Source of the DNA: CAZMSQ01 sp964569025 | Lineage (GTDB): Bacteria > Bacteroidota > Bacteroidia > Chitinophagales > Saprospiraceae | Length of the DNA stretch: 13,031 nt | NCBI GenBank assembly: GCA_964569025.1 | Contig: CAZMSQ010000052.1 | Location: forward strand, 1 to 13,031 | Reading direction: 5' to 3' | Part shown: positions 1-7,121 of the stretch, piece by piece | Numbering within the stretch: position 1 is the stretch's first letter | Layout of the letters: each line of letters opens with the position of its first letter | Program-made: the position numbers and the translations under genes | The notes under the pieces: generated by a model | The model's input: only the letters and a program-made list of their open reading frames with translations | What the model was told of the DNA's origin: nothing | Database searches by the model: none

Positions 1-2249
1 GCCAGATCAAACCGATCAAGATCCATGACCTTTGCCCATGCCTTGACAAAATCATGGACAAACTTCTCAGCACTGTCGGTACAGCCATAGACTTCAGCAA
101 GTGCGCGAAGTTCGGAATTAGATCCGAAAATCAAGTCCACCCGCGTACCTGTCCACTTCACTTCACCGGTCTGGCGATCCTTGCCTTCGAATACAGTCTC
201 TGATTCATCAGCTGCAGACCATTTTGTATTCATATCCAGCAGGTTGAGGAAGAAATCATTGGTCAGGACTTCCGGACGAGAAGTAAAAACACCGTGTGAG
301 GACTGGCTGGTATTGGCATTGAGCACACGCAAGCCGCCGGTCAGGACAGTCAATTCAGGAGCTGTCAGGTTCAGCAGCTGGGCGCGGTCAACCAGCATTT
401 CCTCTGGTGCTGCACTCGTCCTAAGGTCTTTGCTGATGTAGTTTCTGAATCCGTCAGCAAATGGCTCCAATGCCGCAAAAGACTCAACATCAGTATGCTC
501 CTGACTGGCGTCAGTACGACCCGGGGTAAATGGAACTGTGACATCATGCCCAGCCTTCCGGGCTGCTTCCTCAACAGCTGCACAGCCGCCAAGGACAATC
601 AAATCGGCCATCGAAACTTGCTTACCCCCAGTTTGAGAGTTGTTAAAGGATGACTGAACGCCAGTGATTGCCTGAAGGATTCCATCAAGACGCGCAGGGT
701 CATTCACAGCCCAGTTTTTCTGGGGCTCCAGTCGGATTCTGGCACCATTGGCACCGCCACGCATATCTGAACCCCGGAAAGTCGAGGCAGAAGACCAAGC
801 TGCAAATACCAGATCACTGATTGAGAGGCCACAAGAAAGCAGCTTTGATTTCAGATCACTGATGTCTGTCTCGTTGATCAGTTCATGGTCAACTTCAGGA
901 ACAGGATCCTGCCAGATCAGCACCTCCTCAGGCACTTCAGGGCCGAGATATCTGGCACGCGGACCCATATCGCGATGAGTCAGTTTGAACCATGCGCGTG
1001 CAAAGGCATCAGCAAGTTCATCAGGGTTTTCATGAAATCTTCGAGAGATGGGCTCATAGATTGGATCCATTCTCAGGGCGAGATCGGCCGTGGTCATGAT
1101 TGGCGCATGGCGCTTGGCCGGATCATGGGCATCGGGTACTGCATCAGCAGCTGCTCCGCCTTTCGGCACCCACTGCCATGCACCCGCCGGGCTCTTGGTC
1201 TTTTCCCACTCATAGCCAAAGAGCACGTCGAAATAACCATTGTCCCACTTCGTTGGATTGGTTGTCCATGCGCCCTCTATTCCGCTTGTGATGGCATCTC
1301 CAGCCACTCCAGAGCCATAACTGCTCTTCCATCCAAGACCTTGTTCCTCAATCGAAGCTCCCTCAGGCTCTGCTCCTACTAAAGCTGCATCTCCGGCACC
1401 ATGGCACTTGCCGAAAGTATGGCCTCCCGCGACAAGCGCAACGGTCTCTTCGTCGTTCATGGCCATTCGGCCAAAAGTTTCTCTGATATCAATGGCTGAC
1501 TTTAATGGATCGGGATTGCCGTTTGGGCCTTCCGGATTGACATAAATCAATCCCATCTGCACTGCTGCCAGCGGATTCTCAAGTTCACGCTCACCAGTGT
1601 AACGCTGGTCTCCGAGCATCTCACCCTCAGGCCCCCAATAAATATCCTGCTCCGGCTCCCAAATGTCTGCCCGTCCACCGCCAAATCCAAAGGTCTTGAA
1701 ACCCATAGATTCCAGCGCACAGTTGCCAGTCAGAATCATCAAATCAGCCCACGAAAGCTTGCGTCCGTACTTTTGCTTGATTGGCCAGAGGAGATACCTC
1801 GCTTTGTCCAGGTTGGCATTGTCAGGCCAGCTGTTGATCGGCGCAAACCGCTGGTTTCCGGTTCCAGCTCCACCCCGTCCATCAGAAATCCGGTAGGTCC
1901 CGGCACTATGCCAGGCCATGCGGATGAAAAACGGTCCATAATGCCCGTAATCAGCGGGCCACCAGTCTTTCGAATCCGTCATAAGGTCGTAAATGTCTTT
2001 CTTAACCTCTGCCAGATCCAGCTTTTGAAACTCTTCAGCGTAATTGAAATCCTCCCCCATCGGATCAACCAATGAGGAGTGTTGCCTTAAAATGCCGAGA
2101 TTCAGCTTGTTCGGCCACCAGTTCTTCTGCGCGCTGTTACTTGCAGCGGTCATCTTCAACTCCCCATTCAAAAAGGGGCATTTGCCCTCCCCATTCGAGG
2201 ATCCGTTTTGACCGCGCACAGCATGGTCGTGATGTGCATGTTCGTTCAT
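1..2249 (-). CDS. katG: Catalase-peroxidase KatG (C-terminal end cut by window edge)
   Basis: Bifunctional haem enzyme that removes hydrogen peroxide by catalase and peroxidase reactions. My translation of the minus strand is open in one frame from ATG at 2249-2247 to the window edge (about 749 codons, full length for the family). It ends in the typical KatG C-terminus (VMDLDRFDL), so at most a few residues are missing. Distal triad Arg110, Trp113 and His114 lie in RMAWHSAG. Tyr236 (LIYVNPEGP) and Met262 (RMAMND) would complete the Trp-Tyr-Met crosslink needed for catalase activity. The proximal haem ligand is His277 (GGHTFGKCHGAG). These match M. tuberculosis R104, W107, H108, Y229, M255 and H270 with an offset of 6-7. 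The second, haem-free KatG domain follows. The N-terminus is His-rich (MNEHAHHDHAVRG). I see no frameshift, signal peptide or Shine-Dalgarno site. It is transcribed away from the gene at 2455. Confidence 0.98.
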   Translation of the reverse strand, partial: MNEHAHHDHAVRGQNGSSNGEGKCPFLNGELKMTAASNSAQKNWWPNKLNLGILRQHSSLVDPMGEDFNYAEEFQKLDLAEVKKDIYDLMTDSKDWWPADYGHYGPFFIRMAWHSAGTYRISDGRGGAGTGNQRFAPINSWPDNANLDKARYLLWPIKQKYGRKLSWADLMILTGNCALESMGFKTFGFGGGRADIWEPEQDIYWGPEGEMLGDQRYTGERELENPLAAVQMGLIYVNPEGPNGNPDPLKSAIDIRETFGRMAMNDEETVALVAGGHTFGKCHGAGDAALVGAEPEGASIEEQGLGWKSSYGSGVAGDAITSGIEGAWTTNPTKWDNGYFDVLFGYEWEKTKSPAGAWQWVPKGGAAADAVPDAHDPAKRHAPIMTTADLALRMDPIYEPISRRFHENPDELADAFARAWFKLTHRDMGPRARYLGPEVPEEVLIWQDPVPEVDHELINETDISDLKSKLLSCGLSISDLVFAAWSSASTFRGSDMRGGANGARIRLEPQKNWAVNDPARLDGILQAITGVQSSFNNSQTGGKQVSMADLIVLGGCAAVEEAARKAGHDVTVPFTPGRTDASQEHTDVESFAALEPFADGFRNYISKDLRTSAAPEEMLVDRAQLLNLTAPELTVLTGGLRVLNANTSQSSHGVFTSRPEVLTNDFFLNLLDMNTKWSAADESETVFEGKDRQTGEVKWTGTRVDLIFGSNSELRALAEVYGCTDSAEKFVHDFVKAWAKVMDLDRFDL

Positions 2250-2325
2250 GATAATGTAAAATTTTAGTATTCTGCAATGATAATGAGATTGCCCTGATAA
2301 AGTTTATTGAATTTGTGAATAGCAT

Positions 2326-2342
2326 TATTGATAGAATCAATA
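2326..2342. promoter_or_regulatory. 17-bp perfect inverted repeat, candidate operator
   Basis: TATTGAT-AGA-ATCAATA is a perfect 7-3-7 inverted repeat. It lies 77 bp upstream of the katG start and about 40 bp upstream of the putative -33 element of the rightward gene. Its size and symmetry suit a dimeric regulator. katG genes are commonly controlled by peroxide sensors (OxyR, PerR or Fur), but this repeat does not clearly match the consensus of any of them, so the binding protein is unknown. Confidence 0.4.
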
Positions 2343-2379
2343 CTTGAGCATGGGCGGAGAGAAAAAGATGCAAGGTTTC

Positions 2380-2411
2380 TTGACATCTACTCTCGGAAAC
2401 TTGTAAATTTA
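2380..2411 (+). promoter_or_regulatory. Candidate promoter for the 2455 operon
   Basis: TTGACA at 2380-2385 is followed after 18 bp by TAAATT (2404-2409). Read as a Bacteroidota promoter, this is TTG, 21 bp, then TAAATTTA, a 7-of-8 match to TAnnTTTG. Initiation would fall near 2416-2420 and leave a leader of about 35-40 nt before the ATG at 2455. Assigned by eye only. Confidence 0.45.
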
Positions 2412-2454
2412 AGGTCACAATCAGTTTTTTTGTCACAACCTCCTTTTTCCCTCG

Positions 2455-3267
2455 ATGGAATATAATACTGGCTCTCAATCAGATGAGTATCACGGTCTGT
2501 CGGAAGACCACATGTTGAACCTGATGACTAACCCGCTTGGACATAAGTCACCTTTGTTTATTCCTGAAAATCTCTCACCTGAAGTCTTTCGAGAAATGCC
2601 ATTATTCAGACTTGTTCTGAATTGCTTGGAGAGAATGAATACAGCTTCCGGCTTGCGCCTTGCTTCCAATAATGGAGTGCCTCCAGAGTTTACTGCCGAA
2701 CTTCTCCGCCAAGGATTTCAACTGACTTATCCCATTCCAGATATCAGCAGCACTGCCATAGATTCCAGCCTTCAGGATATGGTGCAAAGCTGCCTGAAAT
2801 TATGCAAGGTTTCTGGCTTAACCACACAAGCTGGCCAAACGCTCTTGCTAACCGATGAGGGGAAAAAGTTGGCTGCTCCCGGACAGGATTTGGCTCTTTT
2901 TAAACATGTTTTCAGATTGCATCAATTGAAATACCCGATTGACGGGCACGATGAATTTCTTACAGACTCGTTTTTCCGCCTTATTTTTCCTTTGTTTTTA
3001 TATCTGGTGACAAAATTCGGCGCCACAGCTCATACCCTCCACTTTTATGTGGCGAAAATTCAGATTACCTATCCGGGCCAGGACCTCCCAGATTTTTCAG
3101 TCTGCGCCAGAGCTCGGTTTCTCGACTCTTACCTGAGTCAGTACGGACTCATAGAATATCCACCACAAAATCCACCACCGGCCCATCATGATTACCTAAA
3201 ATTCCGCACGACCCCCTTGTTTCGCCGAATTTTCAAGTTGAACATCCTTCCCGAGCAATTAAACTGA
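2455..3267 (+). CDS. Conserved hypothetical protein (270 aa), function unknown
   Basis: Soluble protein of 270 residues with no signal peptide or clear membrane span; the FPLFLYLVTKFG stretch near residue 180 is short and probably a buried helix. The N-terminal NPLGHKSP (residues 26-33), followed by an acidic and hydrophobic helical region, resembles from memory a helical domain found in uncharacterised proteins, sometimes with SEC-C or pRiA4b ORF-3-like modules. That match is recall and not verified; no catalytic motif is visible. The start is the first ATG after the putative promoter and has no Shine-Dalgarno sequence. It heads the gene run continuing into the deaminase 31 bp downstream, so the two are probably co-transcribed, but nothing in the sequence links their functions. 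Confidence 0.75.
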   Translation: MEYNTGSQSDEYHGLSEDHMLNLMTNPLGHKSPLFIPENLSPEVFREMPLFRLVLNCLERMNTASGLRLASNNGVPPEFTAELLRQGFQLTYPIPDISSTAIDSSLQDMVQSCLKLCKVSGLTTQAGQTLLLTDEGKKLAAPGQDLALFKHVFRLHQLKYPIDGHDEFLTDSFFRLIFPLFLYLVTKFGATAHTLHFYVAKIQITYPGQDLPDFSVCARARFLDSYLSQYGLIEYPPQNPPPAHHDYLKFRTTPLFRRIFKLNILPEQLN

Positions 3268-3298
3268 CCTCAGTCTCCATTCCACAAATTCTCAATGC

Positions 3299-3739
3299 AT
3301 GGATCAATTTTTCAGAGAAGCAATTAAGGAAGCCCGTTTGGGACTGGAAGAAAGAGGTATTCCGATTGGCAGCGTACTGGTCCACAATGGGGTCATTATC
3401 GGCAGAGGTCATAACCGCCGCATCCAAAAGGGCAGTGTTGTGCTGCACGGCGAAATGGACGCTCTCGAAAACGCAGGACGTCAACCGGCCCACGTCTACA
3501 AAGCGTGTACCTTGTACACTACCCTTTCCCCATGCCCGATGTGTACAGGTGCCATTCTCCTCTATGGCATTCCAAAGGTCATCATCGGAGAAAACCAAAC
3601 ATTTATGGGAGAGGAAGAACTCCTGCGCTCAAAGGGCGTTGAAGTTGTTGTGCTCAATGACGAAGCATGCATTGAAATGATGCAGTCATTTATTCAGAAT
3701 CGCCCTGACCTTTGGAATGAAGACATTGGCGAGGAATAA
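3299..3739 (+). CDS. Yeast-type cytosine deaminase (zinc-dependent, CDA fold)
   Basis: Predicted to hydrolyse cytosine to uracil and ammonia for pyrimidine salvage in the cytoplasm. The 146-residue protein has the zinc signature His50-Gly-Glu52 and Cys79-Pro-Met-Cys82 of the cytidine-deaminase superfamily. It resembles Saccharomyces Fcy1 almost end to end: GRGHN (35-39), QKGS, LHGE, LENAGR, VYK, TLYTTLSPC, MCTGAI, YGIP, GEN, EVVV and a C-terminal EDIGE. Recalled Fcy1 residues contacting zinc or base (N51, H62, E64, C91, C94, F114, W152, D155) correspond to N39, H50, E52, C79, C82, F102, W139 and D142. It is unrelated to the usual bacterial enzyme CodA, an amidohydrolase. Fcy1 homologues are often labelled only 'nucleoside deaminase', and guanine deaminase or TadA activity is the main alternative, but the conserved C-terminal EDIGE favours cytosine. 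It sits between the 2455 gene and a GNAT gene 11 bp downstream. Confidence 0.88.
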   Translation: MDQFFREAIKEARLGLEERGIPIGSVLVHNGVIIGRGHNRRIQKGSVVLHGEMDALENAGRQPAHVYKACTLYTTLSPCPMCTGAILLYGIPKVIIGENQTFMGEEELLRSKGVEVVVLNDEACIEMMQSFIQNRPDLWNEDIGEE

Positions 3740-3750
3740 ACCTCACGGCC

Positions 3751-4338
3751 ATGCCGCTTGAAATCAAAACGTTTTCTGGCATTGATGCAAGCCACTTAAA
3801 AAACGATGTGGCACGACTGCGCCTAACCGTGTTCAGTGAATACCCATATCTCTATGATGGCTCTGAAGCGTATGAAGCGTCGTATCTCGAACCTCTGTTA
3901 TCATCTGACTCAGCAATCATTGTCGCAGTATTCGACCGAGATTCAGTAGTCGGGGTGTCGACAGGACTCCCGCTTTCATCTGAAAGCGATGATATTCTTT
4001 CCCCTTGGTCCGCATCTGAATACGCTCCCAGTGACATTTATTATCTGAGCGAATCAGTATTGCTCAACCCCTACAGAGGCAAGGGCATTGGTCGGGTCTT
4101 TTTTTCTGAGCGTCTCAAAAAAGCCCGCAATCTGGGATTCAGATACGCATCATTTTGTGCCGTAGTCAGACCGGATAACCATCCCTCAAGACCAGTAAAC
4201 TTTCAGCCGCTTAACGGATTTTGGAAGCGTCTTGGGTTTGAAATGGTCCCGGGATTGACTTGTAAAATCTCCTGGAAAGAGCACGGAATATCTGTGGAAA
4301 CCCCGCATATCTTACAATTCTGGATAAAAACCCTTTGA
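3751..4338 (+). CDS. GNAT-family N-acetyltransferase
   Basis: Predicted acetyl-CoA-dependent N-acetyltransferase of 195 residues; substrate unknown. Motif A is clear: a beta-strand YYLSESVLL (97-105) leads into the pyrophosphate-binding loop R109-G-K-G112-I-G114 and a helix (VFFSERLKKARNLGF). The C-terminal FWKRLGF (157-163) fits motif B. The N-terminal half (LRLTVFSEYPYLYDGSEAYE) fits GNAT helices alpha1-alpha2. A Pro-rich insertion (residues 141-154, HPSRPVNFQPLN) sits between strand 5 and motif B, probably a loop near the acceptor site. The start ATG is 11 bp after the deaminase stop, and its stop is 2 bp before the next ATG, so it belongs to a tight operon. No Shine-Dalgarno site is evident. 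Confidence 0.86.
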   Translation: MPLEIKTFSGIDASHLKNDVARLRLTVFSEYPYLYDGSEAYEASYLEPLLSSDSAIIVAVFDRDSVVGVSTGLPLSSESDDILSPWSASEYAPSDIYYLSESVLLNPYRGKGIGRVFFSERLKKARNLGFRYASFCAVVRPDNHPSRPVNFQPLNGFWKRLGFEMVPGLTCKISWKEHGISVETPHILQFWIKTL

Positions 4339-4340
4339 TA

Positions 4341-4931
4341 ATGCATCTCTCCTTTTGGGCCTTGCCAATCTTGGTTCCTTTCATTTTAATATGCTGTATT
4401 CCAGAGGCCGGAGCTCAAAAAATAGAGCGTGAAAAAAAGGTACGGAAGGAAGTTGTCCCCTCAACGGCTATTGAATTTATATCGAGCTTGAGGGTTACAT
4501 CGAAAATCAAATGGTACCACGAGGAAAGCCTCCGTGGGATAAGTTGGGAAGCCAAAACAAAGGTCGGCACAAAAAAGTATAGCATTGAGTTTGATGAGAA
4601 TGGGGTTCTGGAAGATATTGAAATTCAAATCCATGAGTCATCACTCTCGCCTGAGGTTTCAAAAAAAATGATGAATGTTCTTAGCCGCCACCTTGGCAAG
4701 CCGGTTACACGGAAAATCCAGCAGCAACTCACTGGAAAGCCAGAAGACCTTCGCGCGGCATTCATTAGCAAACACACCATTCCGCGCACCGTAACCATCC
4801 GATACGAAGTGGTGGCCGACGGAAAGGTCAATGGCTCGAAGAAGCGATATGAGTACACCTTTGATGTGTATGGTAATTTGCTGAACCATGAACAGGTCCT
4901 ATTTCGTCACACCGACAACCTCGAATTTTGA
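4341..4931 (+). CDS. Exported PepSY-like protein, function unknown
   Basis: A 196-residue protein with an N-terminal signal peptide (hydrophobic ALPILVPFILICC, probable cleavage near AGAQ, residue 24-26). I chose ATG at 4341; an in-frame TTG at 4335 overlaps the previous stop but would only add two residues. The mature part holds two similar strands: KKYSIEFDENG at 78-88 and KRYEYTFDVYG at 168-178. The pattern K-[KR]-Y-x-x-x-F-D-x-x-G-x-L preceded by Trp- or Tyr-rich strands is like PepSY-like proteins exported by Bacteroidota, so this may be two tandem PepSY-like units. The family call is by eye. It overlaps the next gene by 4 bp (TTGA) and is probably made together with that barrel. Periplasmic location is the simplest inference. 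Confidence 0.7.
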   Translation: MHLSFWALPILVPFILICCIPEAGAQKIEREKKVRKEVVPSTAIEFISSLRVTSKIKWYHEESLRGISWEAKTKVGTKKYSIEFDENGVLEDIEIQIHESSLSPEVSKKMMNVLSRHLGKPVTRKIQQQLTGKPEDLRAAFISKHTIPRTVTIRYEVVADGKVNGSKKRYEYTFDVYGNLLNHEQVLFRHTDNLEF

Positions 4932-5620
4932 CCTTCGTTCGTTTCTTGCTCATTTGTTCTGCCGTGTATTTCATTCAGAAAGACACTGGCGCTCAAGATC
5001 TCCGCTCGGGGATGCTTCCGGCTTTGAACCTGAGCACAAAACTGTCCGGCCTCTGGAAAGTGAATTTCAAATCCGAATCCAGAATTCTGACTCTCAACAC
5101 AAGAGAGTTGGACAGACCAGAAGGGCTTCATGCCGAGTATGCTCTGACAGATTTCTCATTGGTTATCTCCCGAAAAATAGGTCTGGGCGGCAGCCTTGCA
5201 GGCGGATACTTGCACCGGATGCGTGCATCAGGCGCCTCTGCAAGTCGGTTTATCCAGCAGTATACCCTGGTCACAAGATCGTCTGGCTTGAGACTCGCAC
5301 ATCGGTTTTCGTCTGACCAGACCTTCGAACCAAACGAACCGGCCACCATCAGGCTCCGCTACAGACTGGCCACAGAATTTTCCCTTCAAGGACAAGCCGT
5401 AGATGCCCGGGAATGGTATTTGAAAATAAGTAATGAATTGCTGAGTGCATGGGAGGGAACTGCACACGACTTTGAAGGCAGGGTGGTACCGACACTGGGG
5501 TATGCCATTACAGATTCAAACAAACTCGAAACGGCCATCGATTATCGACTTGATGGATTGCGATCAGACCGCTTGCGGCACACTGTCTGGTGGGCGGTGA
5601 CCTGGTATGTCTCGCTCTAA
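4928..5620 (+). CDS. DUF2490-like outer-membrane beta-barrel protein (TTG start)
   Basis: A 230-residue protein with a signal peptide (FVRFLLICSAVYF, probable cleavage after TGAQ, residue 23) followed by alternating amphipathic strands typical of a small barrel. The segment RLRYRLATEF followed by YLKISNELL and LGYAITDSNKLETAIDYRL fits the DUF2490 pattern. The last strand (HTVWWAVTWYVSL) has the alternating aromatic residues of a C-terminal barrel strand. The only start giving the signal peptide is TTG at 4928-4930, overlapping the preceding TGA (4929-4931). The first in-frame ATG is 28 codons later and would delete the signal, so I favour TTG with coupled translation. Role unknown; DUF2490 proteins are uncharacterised. 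It is the last gene of the packed run, with a promoter-like site in the gap after it. Confidence 0.78.
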   Translation: MTFVRFLLICSAVYFIQKDTGAQDLRSGMLPALNLSTKLSGLWKVNFKSESRILTLNTRELDRPEGLHAEYALTDFSLVISRKIGLGGSLAGGYLHRMRASGASASRFIQQYTLVTRSSGLRLAHRFSSDQTFEPNEPATIRLRYRLATEFSLQGQAVDAREWYLKISNELLSAWEGTAHDFEGRVVPTLGYAITDSNKLETAIDYRLDGLRSDRLRHTVWWAVTWYVSL

Positions 5621-5628
5621 ACCTCGGC

Positions 5629-5655
5629 TTGTTCGTGAAAATTCGACTACATTTG
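5629..5655 (+). promoter_or_regulatory. Candidate promoter before the thioredoxin-fold gene
   Basis: TACATTTG at 5648-5655 is an exact match to the Bacteroidota -7 consensus TAnnTTTG. TTG at 5629-5631 lies 16 bp upstream, a little shorter than the usual 17-23 bp spacing. Predicted initiation near 5660-5664 leaves a leader of roughly 10 nt before ATG at 5672. It sits in the 51-bp gap after the barrel gene, suggesting that the next two genes can be transcribed separately. Confidence 0.45.
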
Positions 5656-5671
5656 CCAAAAATCTGACTGT

Positions 5672-6043
5672 ATGATCGTGGCTGGAACTTTCCGAAACAT
5701 CCTCGATGCTGCGCAAAATGGCCAACCATTTCTGGTCTTTTTTTCCGGGAAGCAATGTAGCGTGTGTGACGTGCTCAAAGAAAAAATCAATGCATTGCTC
5801 GCGGCAAAATTTCCAAACTTTCTAGCCATAGAAATTGATGCTGAGCAAGACCGGGAGGCCGCAGGGCAGCATATGGTGTTTACTGTGCCAACCATTCTGA
5901 TATGTTCAGGAGAAAAGGAGTTGGACCGCTTTGGCAGAAACCTGACGATTCATCAACTCGAACACAGGCTCTCCCTGGCCGAAAGACATCACCAAATCGC
6001 CAGTCCGGATGGTTCGCCTCAGGCGTTACCCGCAACCAATTAA
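5672..6043 (+). CDS. Thioredoxin-fold protein with CSVC active site
   Basis: A 123-residue thioredoxin-like protein predicted to do thiol-disulfide exchange. It has the central strand PFLVFFSG followed by the CxxC motif Cys29-Ser-Val-Cys32, a second strand (FLAIEID, 50-56) and the cis-proline motif TVPT (Pro73). GEKELDRFGR provides the fourth strand and turn. Position and spacing fit the thioredoxin family; the CSVC dipeptide differs from CGPC of classical thioredoxin, which suggests a specialised substrate. No signal peptide is visible, so it is probably cytoplasmic. The C-terminal 20 residues (after about 103) are polar and look disordered. It lies 30 bp upstream of the glycosyltransferase. 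Confidence 0.83.
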   Translation: MIVAGTFRNILDAAQNGQPFLVFFSGKQCSVCDVLKEKINALLAAKFPNFLAIEIDAEQDREAAGQHMVFTVPTILICSGEKELDRFGRNLTIHQLEHRLSLAERHHQIASPDGSPQALPATN

Positions 6044-6073
6044 TGGGCGTTCTTCATAAAATCAGACCTCACT

Positions 6074-7027
6074 ATGCGCATCAGCGGTTTTTCAATGGTC
6101 CGGAATGCAGATTCACTCTACTACCCCATCAAGCAAGCCATCGCCTCCATCCTCCCGATAGTCGACGAATTTGTCCTTGCTCTGGGAGATTGCACCGAAG
6201 GTGACAGGACCCGCGAGGAGGTCTTGAGCCTCAACTCACCGAAGCTCCGCATCATTGACACCGTCTGGGACCTCCACACCTACCCCAATGGGATGGAGAA
6301 TGCCCACCAAACTGATATTGCCAGAGAAGCCTGTTCGGGAGACTGGCTGTTCTATCTCCAGGCGGATGAAGTCGTTCACGAACAAGATCTGGATACCATT
6401 GTCAGCCGATGCGAACAACTGCTTGAAGACCCAGATGTGGAAGGACTTCTGTTCGATTATTATCATTTTTGGGGTGATTACACCCACCATCAGAAGTCAC
6501 ACGGGTGGTATCCGCATGAAATCCGCATCATCAGGAATGATCCTGACATCCACTCTTGGGAGTCAGCCCAGAGTTTCAGGAGAATTCCAAACTTCGATGG
6601 TCTCACCTACAGGCAGCAGGCTGGCACCTCTAAGCTGAAAGTTGCAAAAGCAAATGCTTCCATTTACCACTACGGGTGGGTTCGTCCGCCGGCCCTGATG
6701 CAAAACAAGCGTAAGGCGCTCGATACCATTCATAAAGGCAGCGATAAAGTCCGGGCCATGTATGCACATGATGCCAGCGAGTTCGATTACGGCCCCCTGA
6801 ACCTCTGCAGTCGCTTTGAAGGCTCCCATCCGGAGGTTATGCGTGAGTGGATTGAGCGTTTTGACTGGTCAGATGCACTGCGCGAAGGTGGTCCACTTCC
6901 AAAAAACCGAATGCGTTTTAAGCATGAAAAACTTAAATATCGCATCGTGACCTGGATTGAACAGCACCTGCTCAACGGGCGCAGACTTGGAGAATTTCAG
7001 AATTATCAACTGCTGACGGACAAATAA
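6074..7027 (+). CDS. Family 2 glycosyltransferase
   Basis: A 317-residue protein that probably transfers a sugar from a nucleotide donor; acceptor unknown. The N-terminus MRISGFSMVRNADSL is typical of GT2 proteins in which the first strand is followed by a conserved Arg-Asn. Next come a second strand (DEFVLALGD, 31-39) and DWLFYLQADE (90-99), whose QADE occupies the DxD position that binds metal and nucleotide. A third motif (RIIRNDPDIHSWES) fits the acceptor-side region. There is no membrane span or signal peptide, so it is a cytoplasmic or peripheral enzyme. The nearest multi-gene glycan locus is not in the window; neighbours are a thioredoxin-fold gene 30 bp upstream and a helicase 94 bp downstream, so the acceptor cannot be inferred. 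The His/Trp/Tyr-rich middle (FWGDYTHHQKSHGWYPHE) is conspicuous. Confidence 0.83.
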   Translation: MRISGFSMVRNADSLYYPIKQAIASILPIVDEFVLALGDCTEGDRTREEVLSLNSPKLRIIDTVWDLHTYPNGMENAHQTDIAREACSGDWLFYLQADEVVHEQDLDTIVSRCEQLLEDPDVEGLLFDYYHFWGDYTHHQKSHGWYPHEIRIIRNDPDIHSWESAQSFRRIPNFDGLTYRQQAGTSKLKVAKANASIYHYGWVRPPALMQNKRKALDTIHKGSDKVRAMYAHDASEFDYGPLNLCSRFEGSHPEVMREWIERFDWSDALREGGPLPKNRMRFKHEKLKYRIVTWIEQHLLNGRRLGEFQNYQLLTDK

Positions 7028-7060
7028 TTCCGGGCAACAAAGTGAAAATTCTGTACATTC

Positions 7061-7083
7061 GCACCGAACCGCAGAGGCGGTGC
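7061..7083 (+). other. Small hairpin in the leader of the helicase gene
   Basis: GCACCG (7061-7066) and CGGTGC (7078-7083) are perfect complements around an 11-nt loop. The alternative pairing ACCGC/GCGGT uses the same bases. It lies 38 bp before the helicase start and just after a weak -7-like box (TACATTCG, 7054-7061). There is no T-run, so it is not a rho-independent terminator. It could be a leader structure, but it is short enough to be chance. Confidence 0.25.
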
Positions 7084-7121
7084 ACACAATGCCGACCCAT
7101 TCTCACCCTCTCTGATATTCC

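Larger units (their letters stand above)
2250..2454. promoter_or_regulatory. Divergent intergenic control region between katG and the 2455 gene
   Basis: A 205-bp AT-rich gap separates two genes transcribed away from each other, so it should hold both promoters. It contains a perfect inverted repeat (2326-2342), a direct repeat of ATGATAATG (2248-2256 and 2277-2285), a 10-bp palindrome TAAAATTTTA (2257-2266) and a plus-strand promoter candidate (2380-2411). I could not find a convincing minus-strand promoter for katG. No small ORF or RNA gene is evident in the gap. Confidence 0.6.

Noticed and set aside
885..1382. A 165-codon plus-strand open frame inside the katG region, and other plus-strand frames in 181-2075
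   Set aside because: They lie antisense to a continuous KatG reading frame with all catalytic motifs; they have no homology-like motifs and are shadows of the biased codon use.
1..2249. Possible frameshift in katG
   Set aside because: The N-terminal start, the active-site motifs and the C-terminal RFDL motif are all in the same codon phase, so the gene looks intact.
2137..2478. Minus-strand open frame of 113 codons reaching into the katG upstream gap
   Set aside because: It overlaps the katG N-terminus in another frame and crosses the promoter region; its translation has no recognisable domain.
4335..4340. TTG at 4335 as start of the PepSY-like gene
   Set aside because: It would add only two residues and overlap the GNAT stop; ATG at 4341 gives a standard signal peptide 2 bp after that stop.
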